Of a stretch of 18,157 bases of DNA, positions 14,312 to 18,157 are shown piece by piece. Origin of the DNA: Eubacterium sp. (GTDB taxonomy: Bacteria; Bacillota; Clostridia; Lachnospirales; Lachnospiraceae); contig JALFIK010000187.1 of NCBI GenBank assembly GCA_022776205.1, positions 1-18,157 of the forward strand, given 5' to 3'. Both the position numbers and the translations under genes were made by a program. A model generated the notes under the pieces. That model saw only the letters and a program-made list of their open reading frames with translations. It was not told the DNA's origin and made no database searches. How positions within the stretch are numbered: position 1 is the stretch's first letter; each line of letters opens with the position of its first letter.

Positions 14312-16316
14312 CTTTTTCAGGAAAAAGAAGTCCCTGCTGGGTTAAATAATTTAAGGAAAACAGCCTTGGTTTTGGTTCATCATCAAACTTTATCCTGATT
14401 TTGTCTTCTTTTACATAAAGAACTGTTCCGGCTCCAATATTTTTGTGAACAACTCTTTTCCCTTTCTGAAAATTTTTCGTATCACAGCGCAGTTCTCCGA
14501 TGTAGCGGGATATTTTAGCCTCTTTCTGGTACAATTCTTTCAGGGAATACAGGAACAGGTACGTTTTTGCTCTCGTAACCGCTACATAAAACAACCTTCG
14601 TTCTTCTTCCAAATCTGCCTCTTTGACAGCCTTTTTATGAGGAGTAATCCCCTCATTCACATCCATAACAAAAACGACTTCATATTCCAACCCCTTTGCA
14701 CTGTGCATTGTAGTTAGAGTGACACCATTTTTTTCCCTTCTTTGCCCGGATTCTGTCTGTTTCCTCAATTCTTCTCCATAAGAATCTATGTAAGAAAACC
14801 ACTCTTCAAAACTGTGATACTCCTTCGCACTCTCCTGAATCTGATTGAGTACTTCCTCTAAATCATCGGGATTCATCCTGCGAAACTGTGCATATTCGTT
14901 CATATACTCTTCATAGCCAATCCCATGGCGAATATATTCAATGGCGCTATAGGGTTCCATCTTACGGAGCATGAAGAGATCCATCTCCAGCTTATCAATC
15001 TTTTCGTATAGCCATTTTTTCCCAAAGGCCTGCTGCTTTAATTTTTGCAGGTCCACCTGAGAATCGGTGATCATGCTTCTTTTTATATATCGTTTGGGCC
15101 GGTTCATCACCTGAAGAAAGGTTTTCCTGTCACGCGCTCCCATGGCAAGACGGATATAGGCAAGAATATTTTTTGCAATCCAGTGCTCAAATATATTGGG
15201 AATCACATCCCGCATCTGAAAGGGAATATTATATTCCATCAGTCGTCCTACCAGCAGTCTTGGCTGCGTATTTGTTCGAAAAATCACTGCCATTTCTTCA
15301 AGGGGAATTCCTTTTTTCTGATAAAACCGGATACCATTAAGTATATCACTGCATTCCTCTCCTACATCTTTCACCTGGCGGAAAGTCACCGGTACTTTCG
15401 CGCCCCGCCGGGCCGTCATGTTCTTGGGAAATCGTTTTGTATTATGTGCTATGAGATTTTCTGCACTCTCCACAATCTGACTGCTGCATCGGTAGTTTGT
15501 TCGAAGAATAATTTTTTTCACATCCGGATAATCTTTTTCAAATCCGAGCATGATTTCCGGGCGTGCTCCGCGAAACCGGTAAATGGACTGATCATCATCC
15601 CCTACGATAAAAAGCCTGTTTCCGTCCCCTGCCAGCATCCGGACAATTTCATACTGAACCTTATTAATATCCTGAAATTCATCAATTAAAATATATTGAA
15701 ATTTTTCCTGCCACATTTTCCTGATATCTTCTCTCTCTTTGAGAAGCTCATAACAAAAAACAAGCATATCATCAAAATCGATGAGATTTTCCTCCCGAAG
15801 CCGTTTTTCATATCCTTCAAAAATCTGTGCAAAAATCTCATCAGAACAATTACTGCTGTGATAATAGGACAGAGGAATCATCTCGCCCTTGACATAGCTG
15901 ATCTCATTGATAATACCTGACAAAAATTCATTTTCGTCTTCAATTTCCAAATCAATTTCTTCTGTCAGTTCTTTAATATACCGTCTCTTCACGTCCTCAC
16001 GGATAATGTTCCCTGCTGTATATCTATAAGCATAACGTAAAATCATAAAAAAAACAGAGTGAAAGGTTCCGAATGTAACCGGTGCATTTTCCATTCCATC
16101 AAACTGCCAGAATCTTTTTTTCATTTCTTCCGCTGCCGCCCTTGTAAAAGTGACTACAAGAATTCTGGAGGGATGCACTCCTTCCTTTTCAATCAACCAT
16201 TTTACACGATAGGTGATCACCAGTGTTTTTCCGGACCCCGGGCCGGCCAGGACCATAAGCGGGCCTTTTTTATGAGTAATTGCCTCTTCCTGTTCTTTAT
16301 TAAAAACTCCTGCCAC
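14289..16316 (-). CDS. UvrD/PcrA-family superfamily 1 ATP-dependent DNA helicase
   Basis: A 675-residue helicase that should unwind DNA in the 3' to 5' direction using ATP, in repair or clearing of replication barriers. Motifs in order: Walker A AGPGSGKT at 24-31, motif Ia VTFTRAAAEEM at 55-65, Walker B IDEFQD at 211-216, motif III GDDDQSIYRFRGA at 239-251, motif IV TNYRC at 273-277, motif V TTMHSAKGLEYE at 535-546 and motif VI YVAVTRAK at 577-584. Residues 618-660 (GKRVVHKNIGAGTVL, then RIKFDD) resemble the small C-terminal Tudor-like domain of PcrA that binds RNA polymerase. It is shorter than PcrA (about 730 residues), so it may be a paralogue; hence no symbol. Start is GTG with AAGGAGG six bases upstream. 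Confidence 0.92.
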   Translation of the reverse strand: MAGVFNKEQEEAITHKKGPLMVLAGPGSGKTLVITYRVKWLIEKEGVHPSRILVVTFTRAAAEEMKKRFWQFDGMENAPVTFGTFHSVFFMILRYAYRYTAGNIIREDVKRRYIKELTEEIDLEIEDENEFLSGIINEISYVKGEMIPLSYYHSSNCSDEIFAQIFEGYEKRLREENLIDFDDMLVFCYELLKEREDIRKMWQEKFQYILIDEFQDINKVQYEIVRMLAGDGNRLFIVGDDDQSIYRFRGARPEIMLGFEKDYPDVKKIILRTNYRCSSQIVESAENLIAHNTKRFPKNMTARRGAKVPVTFRQVKDVGEECSDILNGIRFYQKKGIPLEEMAVIFRTNTQPRLLVGRLMEYNIPFQMRDVIPNIFEHWIAKNILAYIRLAMGARDRKTFLQVMNRPKRYIKRSMITDSQVDLQKLKQQAFGKKWLYEKIDKLEMDLFMLRKMEPYSAIEYIRHGIGYEEYMNEYAQFRRMNPDDLEEVLNQIQESAKEYHSFEEWFSYIDSYGEELRKQTESGQRREKNGVTLTTMHSAKGLEYEVVFVMDVNEGITPHKKAVKEADLEEERRLFYVAVTRAKTYLFLYSLKELYQKEAKISRYIGELRCDTKNFQKGKRVVHKNIGAGTVLYVKEDKIRIKFDDEPKPRLFSLNYLTQQGLLFPEKDDKNKKV

Positions 16317-16367
16317 TTTTCCCCTCCTTTTTATTATGATAAAAGAATATTTCCCAAAACATTAAGA

Positions 16368-16394
16368 AAAAGGGTGTCTTTTGGACACCCTTTT
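16368..16394 (-). terminator. Intrinsic terminator after ptsI
   Basis: Bases 16368-16378 and 16384-16394 form a perfect 11-bp stem (AAAAGGGTGTC arm on the plus strand) with a 5-base loop. On the minus strand the stem runs into CCCTTTTTCTT, a suitable U-tract. It lies 31 bases after the ptsI stop and separates ptsI from the helicase unit. The rest of the spacer (16317-16367) contains the helicase ribosome site and only a weak CATAAT -10-like box with no good -35. Confidence 0.92.
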
Positions 16395-16424
16395 ATCTTT
16401 TCTCATCTGCCATATCAGATGTTG

Positions 16425-18131
16425 TTATTTTGCTACTGTCTTAAGATAAGCTTCAATCTCTGCCTCGGTAGCCATGGACATTGCTTTGTGTGCAACAGCA
16501 TCTGCTTCCTCTTTTGTCCAGAGAGATATTCCCTTTCTGGTGGCCAGAATAGATGTGGCACTTACACTGAATTCATTCAGTCCGAAAGACAGAAGCAATG
16601 GTGCAAGTAACGGATCTGCTGCCGCTTCTCCACACATACCGACCATGATTCCCTCTGCTCTTCCTGCTTTGATCACCCGTTCAATAGAACGTAACACTGC
16701 AGGATTATAAGCCGAATAAAGATATGCAACATCAGCATTTCCTCTGTCAACAGCCATTGTATATCCAGTAAGATCATTCGTTCCGATACTGAAGAAATCC
16801 GCTTCCTTTGCAAGCACATCTGCCATAAGACTGGCTGCCGGTGTCTCCACCATAATACCTACTTTAATATTTTCATCATATGGAATGTCTTCCTCTTTCA
16901 GTTCTGCCTTGATCTCTTCAATCATCTTCTTCACTGCACGAACTTCATCTACACAGGTAACCATCGGAACCATGATTCGAATATCCCCATATGCACTTGC
17001 ACGAAGTAAGGCTCTTAACTGAGGACGATATAAATCATCCCTGCTCAGGCATAGACGAATTGCACGGAATCCAAGGAAGGGATTTTCCTCTTTCTCAAGG
17101 CCAAGATACGGAATCTCCTTATCTCCTCCAATATCCAGGGTACGGATAATAACCGGTTTCCCTTTGAGCGTCTCAGCTACTTTTTTATAGGCCTCAAACT
17201 GCTCATCTTCCGTAGGAACCTGAGGCCGGTCCATAAAAAGAAACTCTGTACGAAACAGACCAATACCTTCGCCGTCACATTCCACAACCTTCAATGCATC
17301 TTCCGGCTTTCCGATATTCGCACAAAGTTCAACTTTTACACCATCTGCCGTCACAGTATCCTTGCCGATGAACTGAGCCAATGCTGCCTTTTCTTCAAGG
17401 TACTCCGCACGTTTCCCTTCATATTCTGCAAGCAGTTTTTCATCCGGAGATACAAATACCTGACCATCCGAACCATCTAATATAATCGAATCTCCATTGG
17501 AAATCTTCTCCGTAATCCCCGGTATACTGAGTACAGCCGGAATTTCAAGAGCCCGGGCGAGAATAGCGGAATGGGATGTTTTCCCTCCGACTTCTGTAAG
17601 AATACCAGCTACGTTCTTCGGATTAATCCCTGCAGTCATGGAAGGGGTCAGATCTTCCGCAACAAGAATCGTTCCCTCAGGTACACTTGCCAAATCCACG
17701 TCTTCTACATCTAACAATATCTTTAATAATCTTGTCTTAATATCGCAAACATCTGTTGCTCTCTGCTGGAACATCTCATCCTCAATACCTGCGAACATCT
17801 CCATGTAGAAATTGCACACCTGTTCAACAGATGCTTCCGCACACATTCCATCATTCTCTATATTAGACTCCATCTGTCCGGTCATCTCCGGATCCATGAG
17901 CAGAAGAACATGTCCCTCAAGAATCTCCGCTTCCTTCTCACCGACACGGGTCTTCATATCTTCCGCCATAGCCTGTGTTTTTTCAATACATGCATCCAGG
18001 GCAGTCTGAAGTCTTGCCTTCTCTGCAGTCGTATCGCTGACTTTCTTATTATCATAAGCAAGGGATGGCTCTTTAACAATCACAGCAGAACCGATTCCGA
18101 TTCCTGCTGATGCACCAATACCAGTATACAT
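16425..18131 (-). CDS. ptsI: Phosphoenolpyruvate-protein phosphotransferase (PTS enzyme I)
   Basis: Enzyme I takes phosphate from PEP and gives it to HPr, starting the PTS sugar uptake cascade in the cytoplasm. The 568-residue length is standard. Phosphorylated H187 lies in GGKTSHSAILAR (the usual GGRTSHSA has Lys for Arg here). The PEP-binding domain shows GLFRTEFLFMDR, IRTLDIGGDK, FLGFRAIR and FFSIGTNDLTGY, and the proton-donor C500 is in GMCGEAAAD. The ATG at 18131 was chosen over a GTG three codons upstream because GAGGTG stands six bases before the ATG. No ptsH is in view; it may lie beyond 18157. The gene ends at the 16368-16394 terminator. Confidence 0.97.
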   Translation of the reverse strand: MYTGIGASAGIGIGSAVIVKEPSLAYDNKKVSDTTAEKARLQTALDACIEKTQAMAEDMKTRVGEKEAEILEGHVLLLMDPEMTGQMESNIENDGMCAEASVEQVCNFYMEMFAGIEDEMFQQRATDVCDIKTRLLKILLDVEDVDLASVPEGTILVAEDLTPSMTAGINPKNVAGILTEVGGKTSHSAILARALEIPAVLSIPGITEKISNGDSIILDGSDGQVFVSPDEKLLAEYEGKRAEYLEEKAALAQFIGKDTVTADGVKVELCANIGKPEDALKVVECDGEGIGLFRTEFLFMDRPQVPTEDEQFEAYKKVAETLKGKPVIIRTLDIGGDKEIPYLGLEKEENPFLGFRAIRLCLSRDDLYRPQLRALLRASAYGDIRIMVPMVTCVDEVRAVKKMIEEIKAELKEEDIPYDENIKVGIMVETPAASLMADVLAKEADFFSIGTNDLTGYTMAVDRGNADVAYLYSAYNPAVLRSIERVIKAGRAEGIMVGMCGEAAADPLLAPLLLSFGLNEFSVSATSILATRKGISLWTKEEADAVAHKAMSMATEAEIEAYLKTVAK

Positions 18132-18157
18132 TCTCTTCACCTCAATTTATGATCAGA

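Noticed and set aside
15045..15689. 214-codon plus-strand open frame opposite the helicase gene
   Set aside because: It is antisense to a helicase with all motifs intact, shows no recognisable domain, and has no convincing ribosome site; it is a frame shadow.
16317..16367. Promoter for the helicase gene
   Set aside because: A CATAAT box is present but no -35-like hexamer at 16-18 bases; too weak to list as a feature.
1..18157. tRNA, rRNA, CRISPR arrays, insertion sequences, phage or attachment sites
   Set aside because: No repeat array, transposase, integrase, tRNA cloverleaf or rRNA-like stretch was noticed; the longest spacer between recognised genes outside the small insert gene is about 108 bases.

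Overview
The window reads as chromosomal DNA from a Gram-positive anaerobe of the Clostridia, most likely Lachnospiraceae. The grounds are low-to-moderate G+C, strong AGGAGG-type ribosome binding sites before most genes, a class 1B dihydroorotate dehydrogenase (PyrD plus PyrK), a type 2 orotidylate decarboxylase, and protein sequences of clostridial flavour. The genus cannot be fixed by eye. Every complete gene lies on the minus strand, so transcription runs from high to low coordinates; only a gene fragment at the left edge is on the plus strand.

Right end (18131 to 13419): ptsI (PTS enzyme I) ends at a clear intrinsic terminator. Then come a UvrD/PcrA-type helicase, uppP (undecaprenyl diphosphate phosphatase) and mnmM (a YtqB-type methyltransferase for tRNA wobble uridine).

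Middle (12779 to 4863): de novo pyrimidine synthesis in the order pyrK, pyrD, pyrE, [four-gene insert], pyrC, pyrF. The insert holds a 50-codon single-pass membrane protein, a VanZ-like membrane protein, a three-helix membrane protein and a 705-residue M29-type aminopeptidase. The peptidase has an N-terminal helical domain of about 220 residues that I cannot assign. None of the four is a pyrimidine enzyme, and this insert is the least explained part of the window.

Left part (4819 to 285): purine synthesis genes purE, purM, purN and purD, then azlC and azlD (branched-chain amino acid exporter). They end at a 15-bp perfect inverted repeat that probably also terminates the convergent plus-strand gene, whose C-terminus looks like AraM-type sn-glycerol-1-phosphate dehydrogenase.

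Three sites (before pyrF, pyrE and uppP) show the same promoter layout: an extended TGnTAGAAT -10 box with a -35-like hexamer exactly 17 bp upstream. I saw no PyrR attenuator or purine riboswitch. pyrF appears to head a unit that continues into the purine genes, so the two nucleotide pathways are interleaved. Most of the window is housekeeping. The better leads are the small-protein/VanZ/peptidase insert, a 13-bp hairpin inside it, the unusual PurE active-site loop residues, and coupling of azlCD to purD.
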